DNA from: Austropuccinia psidii
Lineage: Eukaryota; Basidiomycota; Pucciniomycetes; Pucciniales; Sphaerophragmiaceae
NCBI GenBank assembly: GCA_023105745.1
Contig: JALGQZ010000007.1
Location: 884,592 to 948,591, forward strand
DNA length: 64,000 nt
Reading direction: 5' to 3'
The translations under genes were made by a program, and so were the position numbers. The first letter of the stretch is position 1; the number at the start of each line of letters is the position of its first letter. Positions 31,862 through 43,398 of the stretch are shown piece by piece. The notes beneath the pieces were generated by a model that saw nothing but the letters and a program-made list of their open reading frames with translations, had not been told where the DNA came from and did no database searches.

Positions 31862-33381
31862 TGTCACAACCATGGAAATCCACCCTCTTAGACCTCAATA
31901 TGGCATATCCATGCCATATCTAATATATGGCAATTTGGCCATATCCATAATCACTGGCCAAATTGGCCATTGTCATGTTTTATGGCCTTAATGGTCATTT
32001 TATCATCTGGGGCCAACCTGGCCCCTTCACCATCATTGAGCAATTCAAGGCTGTCTCTTTGCTTTTGAGCATTTTGGTTATTTTCCATACAACAGGGAAA
32101 ATACATCCCAAAAGCCTGTATTTGGCTTTTTAAGCTTTAAATACAGTTTGCACACTTTGACGCATTTTGTGCACTTTTGCGCATTTGGCCGTATTAAGCC
32201 ATTTAGGCCATAATTCTCATTTATTATGTGAAATATGCCCAAAAAGCCATATCAGGCCTTTTGGGGCTTAACTGCCAGATTTGTGCATTTTGCCCACTTT
32301 TGCGCACTTTGGGCAAATAAAGTTTTAAAGCTGTATTAGCTGTATTTAGCCAAAAACCCAAAAATGGCCAAATCACTCAAAAGACAATTTCTCACCCCTG
32401 AAGCCTTCCAAAACCCAAATTTCATTCATATCCTCCTGACATCACCTCAAAAGACCTTTGGCCCATTTCAACCTTCAATAACCAAAAGTGCCATATATTG
32501 TGTTATACACCATTATGCATCTTTCTTCAGCAACAATCCAATGGCAGAAATTTCAAATGGTTATTTCAACTTTTCAACAGGTCATCAAGGCTCAAGGGCA
32601 AGTGTCATAATCTCAAATATGAATGACACCATCAAGCAATCAATGGTTATTATCACTCACAGTATTCCTCCAAGGGAATACTGGCGGTTCATTCTCAAAG
32701 GATATTCAAGAGGCAGTTCCAAAACAAGCTTTCAAGTGTCAATGCTCCATAAATCCTACTTGGTAACCACATTCATTTCAATACAGTCTGGATTCATCAA
32801 GACCTGTATTTCAATCATACATCATGGGAAAATCATTCAACACAGTTCATTTCCCAATCTGGAAGGGTATACACTCCATCAGACAATCAATACAGCTTCC
32901 AGTATTCAATACAGGACCACTGCTAGCCTGAAGGAGTCAAGCTCTCAACCTTTTACATATACCAGCCTCCTTTGACCCTGGGGTTTTTTTCCCCCAGTTA
33001 ATTAATATATTTTGATTTTATTTTATCTTTATTTATCTTACCATTTTTGTTAAGTGAATACTGATATTATCAAGTCAGTCATTTAGCACCTTTTCTCTTT
33101 TCTTTCTTCACCTGTCAATGGATATTTGGTGGTCATATCCTTACTAATTCCATTGTTCACTTTGGCAGGTTGAAACAGTGATTAAGGACTTACTTGGTTG
33201 GCTCTTTGGCCATTTGGCTTCTCATTTCTCTTATTGCATCTCATCTTTGTACTTGCATTCTTCTTAGAGAAATTCAATTCTTTATTTTTATTTTCTTTAT
33301 TCTTTGGAGTCTTCAAAGTGAGCTCCCTGATTGCTGAGTGCCAGGCCACTCTTGTTTTTCTGTCCAAGAGCCCCTGTGACA
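31862..33381 (+). repeat. 3' LTR of B1
   Basis: TGTCACAACC to CCCCTGTGACA, 1520 bases, with perfect 7-bp terminal inverted repeats. Carries the AGTTAATTAATATA box at 32996-33009. Confidence 0.9.
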
Positions 33382-34567
33382 GCCTCTGGTTGAGATAAGA
33401 AGCAAGCCTGGAAATTTGTGGTATCATGGTGTTGTACCTTAGGTGTATTCCATCTTCAGAATTGACCAGAGTTGCTATGGAAATGTGATTGTTGATACAT
33501 TTGTCTGTTGTTATGTTGTTATCAGGGCTATTCAAATCATGTGACAAGGCATGTAAGCCATCACAAGAAGCCAAATGTATTATATGAGCCATGCAACCTA
33601 TGTGTTTCATGGATGCATTGAAGGAACCTGACATTTTGTCAACTTCTGAGCCATGCGGTTATTAGATGAAGTGTTGTTGGTTGTAATACACATTATTTTA
33701 TGTTTTAATTTGAAACGTTCTAGTGTCTTCATTAGGTTATTTTCAAGAAATACACCCAAATTATTGCCTGAAGCAAACATGAAAAAGGAAATAAGCTATG
33801 AACTTTGATTGAATTTAATTCCTTGCTTACCTTCAATGGCATTTAAGCCTGATAGGACAGAGGTGAGGTTACAGTTTGCATCCAGGAAATGTGCAGTAAT
33901 GTTTGTGCTTGTCCAAACATCTATGGTGAAGGATACCTCATGCGTTTGTGGAAATATTGTACTTTGGAGGTGTTCTTGATGAAATAAGAACAACTCTTCC
34001 AAATGCAAGTTGATTGTTGTGCACTGGACTAGGATGTTCAAGATGTTGGGATTACAAAGCTCCAGGAGGGATTGAAAGGATGGGGAGTCTGTGATAGAGA
34101 GAGGAATATTGGAATTGCAAATGAAATAGACTATTTCAGTCTTCAGCAATTCCAAGGATAGGTGCTAATTAAAAAGTATTAGTTTGGAAGAGCAATTGTG
34201 ACTACTGATTTCAATCACTCACCTTCTTGGCAATACAAGGTTGAACAAATTGATCCAAAGTCTGAGTGGAGATTTCTTGGGCCAGTTTTTTTCAATCATT
34301 TAAGTCATGAAAGACTTTGAGATGATGGGTCATTGATTTCATACTTCCAGTTTGATCTCACTTGAGCCTTTTCTTGCAAGCTTGACCCCCATGGTTCATG
34401 ACATCACATTCAACATAGATTTCATCCATGTCAGAGAAATAGTTCCATACCCATGATTGCTTGATGGATTGGAGAGGTTCCATGCTAGAAGTGAGTGAGG
34501 TAGGTTCGTTGTCACTTGTGGTCAAAGCTCCGGATGGTGGTGCAGTTGAAATAGCATTATCAGCCAT
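33382..34567 (-). pseudogene. hAT transposase remnant
   Basis: ATG at 34567. An N-terminal BED-type zinc finger region (VWNYFSDMDE, VECDV, CKKRLK) leads to a stop, then KSMTHHL in the same frame. Further fragments follow: SFTIDVWTSTNITAHF (about 33910), a TTNNTSSN site that in intact family members reads TTDN, so a catalytic Asp seems lost (about 33680), and IGCMAHIIHLA (about 33590), characteristic of the hAT RNase H-like fold. The frame ends at the B1 LTR, so the dimerisation domain is absent. It would have cut and pasted its own element. Inactive. Confidence 0.8.
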
Positions 34568-34985
34568 AAAAAAAGAAAGAATATTTTTAAGAAGACAATA
34601 TTTAAAAAAAGAGGAAAGAATGGAGCCAAGAAGAGAGGAGGATGAGATGAAAAAATAAATAAAAGATTAGGAATTTGGGAGTCGTAAAAAAATAATGGGG
34701 GGGATTATTTTCCCATGGGTCCCACCTGTTCCCGCGTTGGGACAGGGTTTGGGGGTCGGGCCTAAGTTGGCGGAAGTGTTGATCCACGGGGTACGGGAGT
34801 GGTCCGAAGGCCAAAAAAAACCACAGGAGGCGGCCTGAGTTGGGATAACTTGAGCCCGTCGGGAGTCCGGGTTAGGACTGGACCCCATTTTATGGGGTGC
34901 TGGAATTATTTGGGCAGTACTGAATATTGTACCCGTTCGGTATATTCGGACGGGTGGGACTAACCGGGGAGCCACCCTTGTACTG
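33382..34985 (-). mobile_element. hAT DNA transposon, 3' part missing
   Basis: Transposase fragments read on the minus strand. The element's 5' terminus is taken as CAGTACAAGGGTGGC (34985 down to 34971), with TATCATCT (34986-34993) as the possible 8-bp target duplication. The other end is lost at the B1 LTR. The GC-rich subterminal region (34690-34985) is rich in CpG. Confidence 0.6.
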
Positions 34986-36017
34986 TATCATCTAGTTAGG
35001 TTCTGTAAAGAGAGTAGGGCATCAAAAGTTCCACCCTACACCGTTGCACCATTGCAATGGCCCTAGTCAGTCACACCCTGACTTTGGTACTTTACAGGTT
35101 CAATTGATTTTTGTAACGGTTTATATTGTTGTCAATATAACAGCCCCCAGAGGCCAATTTTTTGCCCTTTTTTTTGTTTTGGAAGGCTTTCCTGATTTTG
35201 CACATGGGATGTTTTGGCCTCGAGAATTAGGAAGCCAAAATTTATCATTTTTGGAAAAGACTGAGCCCCCTTATTTTGAGTGAAGCGATCGAACACTAAA
35301 AATGAGGATTAAAAAGTCAAAGTAAAAAAAAGCAGTCTGTTTTGTCGGTAAAGGTTAGAGGAAGAAAATAGAACGAAAAGAGCTCAGCCAAAAGTACAAA
35401 AGTCCCACGATTGCCACAGGATGGGCTGTTTTCATTTTGTTGCGGCCTTTGGGTCTACTGCATAGCGTATTCGGCATCGTAATCCATCCTCATCGTTGTC
35501 CCCCGCTATCCTAAGCTCTACCACATTTTAGACAAGAAAAGGTAATTTTCGTCAATAATCGAATCCCCTAAACGTCAATAATTATTTATTTATTTGAAAA
35601 AAGCAAACAAATTGAATTAATACAGTATAACAAAAATGTGTTACGGCCTGCTGCTAGATATTAGCCAGCGTGCCTTTGAAATCCATCGTTGTCCTCTGCG
35701 ATCCTAAACTCTCATATCGTTGTCCTATACTGTAAAAAAAAAGAGATTTTCCATCTTAACTAGATTCCCTTTTCAATATTAAATAGTGTAATTCGCTGAA
35801 GCTTTATTATTAAAAAGTGGGACATCAATTCGGAAGTGAGATAAAAAAAAGTCTTAAAGATTTTATTATTTTATCATTTTGATTGATTTCTCTTTAAAAT
35901 TAATAAAAACTTTCTCAACCAAATTTTTTAATTTTAAAATTTATGAAAAGTTTATAGTTTTTTTTTCAAGTATACGATTAAAATTCAAAATTCAATTCAA
36001 TTTCAAACAAAAAAACA
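34986..36017. other. Non-transposon island, upstream of the secreted-protein gene
   Basis: No gene supported. It has a perfect palindrome CCATTGCAATGG (35049-35060), a hairpin TATATTG-TTGT-CAATATA near 35123, and a diverged direct repeat of about 120 bases (35443-35565 and 35643-35765). CpG content is higher than in the retroelements. The last 250 bases before the gene are very AT-rich and could hold its promoter. Confidence 0.5.
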
Positions 36018-36855
36018 ATGATTTTAAATAAAAATTCATTTTTTTTAAGAATCTTAATTTTAATGTTTTTGAATTTGATCATGATTAGTATTTGTATAAT
36101 TAATAAAAATAGAAGTAAACAAACTTGTGGCTTACGATATAATCCTTTTAGAACTGTAAAAGATCCTAACGGATTATTGAAAGTTGGTAAGTTTAGTTTA
36201 ATTGATTTTTAACAAAATTTTATATCTTTAATTGAATTTTTCAATAATCAGAATGCCAAAATCCTGGAAGACGATGGTATACTTGTATAAGGACAAGCTG
36301 TCATGTAGGTACGGAGAGAGGTGAGTTTTTGATTTGTAGATTTTGGAAAAAAGTTTTAATTTTAAAAACAAGATTATTTAAAATTGATTAAATGTTAAAT
36401 TCTTTTTTTTTAAAAAAAGACATGATGAAAGCTTTATATTTTGTGAATTGTACCAATGATAAATTACCCAAAGTGATTGCTTCTAAAGTTTGGCCTGATG
36501 ATTTTAGAACCGAGTTAGATAAAAAAAGGGTTAGTAAGTGATAAGATTAAATTTTTCTTTCAAATTTTATGTATATTTAATTCGTTGTCAATTTTTAGTG
36601 GTAGTAAGTGGGCAATGGTCACCACCGATGATGGCTCCCAAAATTCGGATGAGGGAAGTTTTTTATTGTTATTGGAATCAACCTTCTGACCATAATAATA
36701 GGAGACCAGGTAAATTTAAATTTAAGAATTTAATTTTTTAAAATAAACAGCATCCTTTCAAGTTTGACTAATCAATATTTAATTTTTTTTTTCTTATTTT
36801 TTAAAAAAATAAAGATTGTGATGAATGTTACGAAATAGGCTCAGGTAGAATTTAA
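36018..36855 (+). CDS. Five-exon gene for a small, probably secreted, cysteine-rich protein (167 aa), effector candidate
   Basis: Exons 36018-36186, 36252-36320, 36420-36533, 36599-36709 and 36815-36855. The four introns are 65, 99, 65 and 105 bases. Donors are GTAAGT, GTGAGT, GTAAGT and GTAAAT; acceptors are CAG, AAG, TAG and AAG; every intron is in phase 1 and unspliced reading runs into stops. The fourth intron has a CTAAT branch-like site. The start ATG has A at -3. Residues about 10-28 form a hydrophobic signal-peptide-like segment. After it eight Cys remain (37, 58, 68, 73, 90, 141, 156, 159), an even number suited to disulphides. WYTC and FYC match the [YFW]xC pattern described for powdery mildew and rust effector candidates. 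Role in infection is inference; no family recognised. It is the only apparently intact cellular gene here. Confidence 0.75.
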
Positions 36856-37807
36856 TTATCAATTAGAGTCTTGAGGATGCGTTGGTAAAACGTTTTTCAA
36901 AGAAATTTTTTGAACAAATTCCAATTTAATCTTGCTATTTGTACTCAAAACTCAAAGCCTTGTTACTTTATGAAGTCACATTTTCATTTGGCTATTTTTA
37001 AGTAAATTTTCTTGTTCAGAGTCGTAACAGTTTTGCAAGGAAAGCTTCACATATCATCCAGTTGCACCATCCGCATAAGACTTGAGCTTTTGGCTCTTGA
37101 TAAGGAATAGTAGGTATTTGTCATTAATAATTTTTGTCATATTAGCAATTTTAACTCATCTCCACAATCATTCTTTCTATTAAATGGATTTGGAAGAATG
37201 GGACTGTGAAAGAGATCATGTATGTGATATTATATCAAGAACAAAATAAAAATGAACCAAATTCCCAAAGAAAAAAAACTAATTTTCTCCGGAGACTGCC
37301 AAAATTTGAGCAATGGCATGACTATAAGATTTCAAAGATCAAGAGTTTTAGGGTCCTTTTCCACATGGATCATCAAAGTTTTAGTGGCTTTTGGATGTCT
37401 TAATCTCTCATCTACAAAATGATTACAAACAACATGATAATATTCTTTCTATGCACAGTCAGCTAGGAGAAGCATTACATCAAATATGTGAATGAACCCT
37501 TGAGATATGATGACATATCCAAATAAGGACACAAATACTTTAGCCAAAATAAAATAAGAATAAAACCAATTTATTGTAAAGCTTAATATAAGTGTAATAA
37601 AAATATAAAACATGTTCCAAATTATGATAAAACTTTTAATATTAATTTATTAGTCACTCATAAGTTAAAATTAATAATCAAAATATATTTCTTAAATTAG
37701 TAATAATTATTAGTGTCAAATAAATTACACTATTTTATTCAAATTTTTTTTTAGCTATATTTCAATTTTTATAAAATATCTTTAACTCTAATAATTACTG
37801 AGAAACT
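36856..37807. other. Island downstream of the secreted-protein gene
   Basis: AT-rich, no supported gene; ends at the B2 insertion. The last five bases before the LTR (GAAAC, 37803-37807) would be the B2 target site, but the other side is outside the window. Confidence 0.5.
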
Positions 37808-39432
37808 GTCACAACCACAAATAAGCACCCCTTTCAATGGGTGTTGTGGCAATTTCAACCTGAACCCAATTCATGGTCAATTGGCCATATAATATGTTTT
37901 ATGGCCAATTGTACTCTTTTGGTGCTCTATGGCCTCTTGGCCATAAACCCTTCCACGGTCCAAAGATGGCCCCAGGCCATATCCTGCTTTCATTGGCCTC
38001 ATTGGCCATTTCCCCATCTCACCAACCCCCAGGCCATTATCCTTGTTTTTGGGCCTGGGGGGTCTTTTCAGTCTTCCAGGGGCATATGGCCCCTCTAGCC
38101 ACCACCAGAGCCCTTGGCCCAACTCTTGATATTAGGGGGTTTTGGGCCATTTAGGCCCCCTATGGCCTCTACAGCCTGTGGGCCGTAATCCACACCCCAT
38201 GGTCCGTGGGACCCTTAGGCCCCTTTTGGCCCAATTCCAATGAGGCCAAAAGGGGCCAAGGGGACAGCCCATCAGCCCCCAAAACCACAAGTGGGCCCAC
38301 CTGAGCCAGTTTTTGACCCCAAATGGCCAAAACCCACCTTAGGACCCAAATTGACCAAGAACCACAAGTTGGCCATAAATCAGTCCATGGCCTCTGGAAA
38401 CCATCAGAGGCCACCAGATCAGCTCCAAGAAGAGATTCCCCTCCAGTTCAGGGGAAGACTTCCCTTCCTTCAATGCACTCCATACTCAAGGACCAGGAGT
38501 GGTGCATATATGGTATAATATACCATTATGCACTATTTTCGCTCAGAAATCAAATGGTGACACTTTCAGGACCCAGTTACATGATCCCAAATGAAGTCCC
38601 CAAATCCATCACCATCTTCAAAGGGGGACTTCTCAGCTATTCAGTCTGGCAATTTCTTGGAGACTACCAGAAGACCATTCCAGGACCCCAGCCACCTGGC
38701 CCTGCAGTAGTTGGGTTGTCAATTCTCACCAGGACTATTCTAAGGGTAATTCTCAGAGGTAATCAATCATATTCAATCATTGTCAAGGCATCAAGCACTC
38801 AGAATTCCTTGGACAACTCAATTGGTGCATACAGGTAGTAATCAAGTATCCTGTATGGCCTTGGCCCAATTGGGCCAATTCATATTCCACTGTGGGATTT
38901 CAGTCACACAGTTCAAATCTCACGATGGCCAGAGCTGTATTGGCCCACTTCAGACAATACAGCTGGATGATTCACCCTCTAGGATCAGCCTTCCAGATTC
39001 ACATATACTGGGCACCTTTCATCACCTGGGGACTTTTTGCCCAGTTAATTAATATATTGGATTTATTTTTATCCTTATTTCCTTTTACCTTATTGAAGTA
39101 AATACTGATAATATTAGGTCAGTAATTAGCACCCTTTCTTCTTCCCCTGTCAATGGATATTGGTGGTCATATCCTTTACTAATTACATTGTTCTTTCTGG
39201 CAGGTTGAAACAGTGAATTGAGGATTCATTTGGTTAGCTCTTTGGCTTTTGGCTTCTTATTATCCTGGCCATTGGCTTCCTTTCCTTTTATCCTTTGGCA
39301 TACCTGCCTTTACCTTCTATTCTTCCTTAAAGAAATAGATCCTTTTATTCCTTTATTCTTTGAAGCCCTCCAAGTGAGCTCTTGATTCCTGAGTGCCAGG
39401 CCACTCTTGCTTTCATAAGAGCCCCTGTGAAA
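37808..39432 (+). repeat. 5' LTR of B2
   Basis: Starts TGTCACAACC and ends GCCCCTGTGAAA (terminal CA mutated). The first 700 bases are unusually GC-rich for the window and unlike B1; from about 39020 the two subfamilies agree. Confidence 0.87.
38510..38526 (+). promoter_or_regulatory. Perfect palindrome in the B2 LTR
   Basis: ATGGTATA-A-TATACCAT, eight-base arms, at the position of the ATGGTG..CACCAT palindrome of B1. Confidence 0.5.
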
Positions 39433-39433
39433 T

Positions 39434-39447
39434 CATATTAATTAACT
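39434..39447 (+). other. Self-complementary primer-binding site of B2
   Basis: CATATTAATTAACT pairs over 13 bases with AGTTAATTAATAT at 39043-39055 in the LTR, as in B1. Confidence 0.55.
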
Positions 39448-40129
39448 CCTAATTTCTTTTCATTCTGTTCATTCATTCTTTTTATGATTCTCATTGACCC
39501 ATTTCATCAAAATTATGACTTTTAAAGGCTTATAAACTTTATGATTCTTTGTCACTTCTCAATTTACTCTCATTCATTCTTCATTTTGAAAATTGAAAGC
39601 TGACCTAAATTTTATTTCTGTTTTCTCTTTTGAATCTTGGTTCAAATAATCAATTTCATTTCATTCTCAATTCAGGCATAATCTCATTTTTAATTTGATT
39701 TTTCAAATTGGTCATCAAGATTGTTCAGACAAACTCTTCATATAAAGATTCATTTTGAATTGCTCATAAAGAATTTTTGATTCTTAAGAAGATTTCACTT
39801 GAATTGAATTTATTGATTGATTTGACAAATACTTGATAGTGACTTCAAGAAAATTGATTGACCTGAATATTTCATTGATTTTGCTGATTTTTGACATATA
39901 TTGATATTTCCTCAAGAGTTCATTTGATTTATTTATTTTTGAAAGATTTTGATTTGATTGATTTTGAAATATTTATTTATTGACTTGAAGATTTCATTTG
40001 ACATTGATTGATTAATTACTTCAAGTTTTCATTTTATTGATTGATTTTCATCAAGATTTGATTGTTGATTTTTGACTTCAAGCAAATTTTGATTTTTTAT
40101 TCATTTAATTCAATTTTATTCCTGAAATT
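39448..40129 (+). other. Leader of B2
   Basis: Untranslated, T-rich, with TTGATTGATTTT-type motifs from about 39780; no gene. Confidence 0.6.
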
Positions 40130-43100
40130 ATGCCTATTCACAATTGACCTCCTGCAAGACATACCGGATTTCAGGACAGAGCTCAAGCTGTTCTTACTCC
40201 AACTCCAAGAGCTCCTCTTGATGGAACCCCAGCAGTTCCTCAACTGAGGGCCCAATTAAATAGAGAACCCCGCATGGAAGGAGCAGCACCATCCATCCAG
40301 GAAGGAAGAGGGCCAAGAAGATCAAATTCATTCTCAGAAGTAGTTGGTGGTTTCCCAGGACTTTCAAGGACCAATCTCAAAGGTACAGGTGAAGATAATT
40401 AAAAGGAGGAGCAGACTTCTGTGGCAGAGGAAGAGTGTGATGGCACTGAAGTTGTCCCTGCTCCGGTGGGGGCATCCCAAGTTACTGGAGGACTAGCTCT
40501 AGCCCAGTCTGATCAGCCTGTATCTCATAAGTCTGAAGCATCCTTATTGACCATTATGCAACAGATGACTCAAATTATGGCCAATATTCAAACAGGTTCA
40601 TCTTCTGAGTCATCAAGACCACCAGCCCTCAAGAATCCATCTATGAAGGCACCAGAATGCTTTGATGGGACTCAGCCCTTCAAAGTCAGAAGCTTCATTC
40701 AGTCTTGCCAGTTACTCTTTAATAATTATCCAGCAAACCTCTCTCAAGACAGAAAGAAGGTTCTTTATGCCACTTCATTTCTCATTGGCAGGGCTGAAAA
40801 ATGGATTGAGCCTTATCTTTCCAATCTAACCAATCAAGACTAAAATTATCTTCTCAATTCTTGGAACTTGTTTGAATCTCAACTCTTTACTTTATCTGGG
40901 GATCCAAATGAAGTCAGAAAAGCTAAAGCAGAATTAGATTCTCTAAGAATGAAAGAAGGTGGCCATGTTTCTTTATACATAGCCGATTCCAGGAGTTTGG
41001 TCTCAAGAATTGGAGATTGGGGTGAACGGGCTCTTATCCATCATTTCAGGAAGGGATTTCCATCCAGTATTTTGGATCAGTTGGCCTCCCATCCTTCAAG
41101 ACTTAATGGATGTTAACCTGGAGCTTGATACCAGGTACCATGAGGCAAAAAGAGAAGAGAAATCATCAGGAGAAGAAGTCTGATGTGAGCCTTAGAGGTA
41201 ATTTCATACACCCAAAAGACTATAAATACAAAATTAACATATAAATATTAATAAAAAAAATTTATTTATATTATTAAAATGGAAATCAAAATATCAATAT
41301 AAAATTATATTCACAATTAAAAACTTAATTACAATTTAATAATAAAATTACATTAAATTTTGAAATTGTGAAATTACATTTATACTTAAAAAAATTAAGT
41401 AAAAATGAATTTTTAACAAAATTGTAAAAAAATAAATGAATTTGGAAAAAAGTTAAATGAAGGTTATTATAACTTTTTATTTAATAAATAAAGATATAGA
41501 AATTATTTCACCATTGGATCCCTCATAAAAAATCAGGTGGGGTCACCTCTGAGTGAAAATTTTGTAACTCAACTACAAATAAGCTTAAATTAAGTTTTTA
41601 GTATTTTCTGTATGAAAATTGAAAATCCTCAAAAATTTAATTTAATTCACATCACATGTAGTGTTAATCAACAAAATTTGTGTTAAAATTGAGGTGTTGT
41701 GTATATTCTAGAAGTGATGAGGAATTAAAGTATTTTCAATTGAATTCAATTGAAATGTCAAAATGTGCACGTGTATTGCATAAGTGAACTTTGATTTACA
41801 TATGAGGTATCAATTATTAATGTATTGAACTGTACAACTCAATTGAATTACATATGTAAATTATAAATATAATACATGATGAGGAATTAAAGCAAAATTA
41901 ATTGGAAAGATTAAATTTGGGGGGGGGGAAGGAACTCCAGCTCTAAGGGGGAGCTAGACCCCCAAAATCCTTGCTGACAGATGTGTGGTGTCAAAATTCA
42001 CGCAAAAGTTCATCACTTTTGGCCTGGAATTGAGTTACAGGGTCTGTGGACTCAATTGATGATGAGGTCTTGATACCAACTGGGGTAGTTTTAGCTGTTG
42101 CCAAGAGGGTAAAGCTACCCTTAGTACAAAAAACCATAGTAAAAATAGTTTTTACTGGTTTCTACATCTCTTAAACACATTCTGAAGTGTTTTGAAGGTT
42201 CTAGAACAGGTATTGCTATAGTAATGGCTGATTTAAGGGTCTAAAATAGCTAAGAATGGCTTAAACCAGCCCCTTTTTGGTCTAAACCAGGGTTCAATGA
42301 TGCCATAATTGGCTTTTCTGTCGCAGAATGTTTTTCACGACTGACAAGAGTAAATTTTACTTTTGGAGTAAGAGAATTGATGGCTATAAAAGAATGTCTT
42401 CTTTGCCCCACTTTTCTCTTCATGTTAGAATCTTTTTCTTTTATAATTAGTTTAAACATTGCTAAACCAATCAATAAAAGATTCCAACCACATTTCTTAA
42501 ATCATTTCAAAGCTTTTGACCACGTGAAAAAATTATTATAATCATTTTTGGTAACTTTTATAATCATTTTTACCCCTGAACCACCCCAAAAGTGAATTAA
42601 AGCATCTTTCATCACTTTAAACTTTGTCACTTTGTTTCCAAATTCACTCTGGTGACTTTTGGGTGTTTTTTCTCTTTAATATTCTTTTTAAAGACTTTGT
42701 TTTTAAATTAATTCCTTGCAGTTATTTTCTCAATTAATTCCAATTGAAATTGCTCTTGGAGAAATTTCTTTTGTAGCCTTAAATATCTCTTGTAGAGTAT
42801 TTTTGGATACATTTTTCTTGTTGGTAAAACAATAAATCTTTATAATATTATTGTTTTATACTAATAAAGTTATAAACAATAAAATTGGCGTGTTTTCTCT
42901 TCAAAATAATATTTCTTACTATTTTTAATTGGGTTTTACCTTATACAAATTTTGAGGACAGGAAAAGTACTTGATTTTTAATCAAAGTTTCATATCCACA
43001 CCTTACGCCTGAAGCCTCAAAGTCAAATTCTTCTCATCCTCAAAATTCTTCAAGATCAAGTCATAAGAAGAAGAAGAATTTTCAGAAGAGGGACAAGCCC

Positions 43101-43290
43101 CATTCTGCTTTGCTGAATAAAGACTTAAATTTGAAGTTAATGAATTCTAAAAAGAAAGAAGAATAAAGGAGGGTCTATTTACCTATTGTGGTGGGAAGCA
43201 TAGCTTTGAGTCCTGTTTCAAAAAGCTTCAAAGCAAGCTTACCCAACTGTCAGGCCAATTTCCCAGCCAGGGAAAAGCCTGAGTGAAGAC
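40130..43290 (+). pseudogene. gag: Gag of B2, interrupted by a solo LTR
   Basis: ATG at 40130, a TGA at the sixth codon and another stop near 40400. The frame at 40421-40843 holds the N-terminal acidic part and the gag domain (FDGTQPFKVRSF, WIEPYLSNL), stops at 40841, and resumes at 40868-41116. The family C LTR is inserted at 41184. After it, from 43008, the Lys/Ser-rich region and zinc knuckle follow; the first Cys of the knuckle is Phe (43178-43180) while the His is kept, the reverse of B1. Confidence 0.8.
41184..43007 (+). mobile_element. Solo LTR, family C, in B2 gag
   Basis: TGTGAGCC...CTTACG (terminal A mutated to G), 1824 bases, flanked by TCTGA (41179-41183) and CCTGA (43008-43012), a duplication with one change. 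Very similar to the copy at 27524-29343. TATAAAAG at 42385-42392. Confidence 0.9.
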
Positions 43291-43398
43291 CATGTTGTGT
43301 TCAATGGTCTTCACTATTTTCCATCCAGAGCACAATTGTACATTTTGAATTCTGGTGTCAATAATTGTCTTAAACTCTTTGTTTTTCTTCTCTTTCTG

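Larger units (their letters stand above)
22130..33381 (+). mobile_element. Family B chromovirus (Ty3/Gypsy), copy 1 (B1)
   Basis: Both LTRs (TGTCACA...TGACA) are present, with gag, pol and a chromodomain between them. A solo LTR sits in pol at 27524-29343. Excluding it, the element is about 9.4 kb. The flanking 5-mers are GGGCT and GCCTC, which do not match, so a clean target duplication is not visible. Coding frames are damaged. Confidence 0.9.

Noticed and set aside
32364..32975. 203-codon open frame inside the 3' LTR of B1, with a shorter version in the 5' LTR and a faint similarity in B2
   Set aside because: The similarity between B1 and B2 is at the nucleotide level around a promoter-like block; the frame is broken in the 5' LTR and not preserved as protein.
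35044..35283. 79-codon frame upstream of the secreted-protein gene
   Set aside because: No signal, domain or homologous copy visible.
37206..37403. 65-codon frame downstream of the secreted-protein gene
   Set aside because: AT-rich, no domain, no splice context; nothing supports it.
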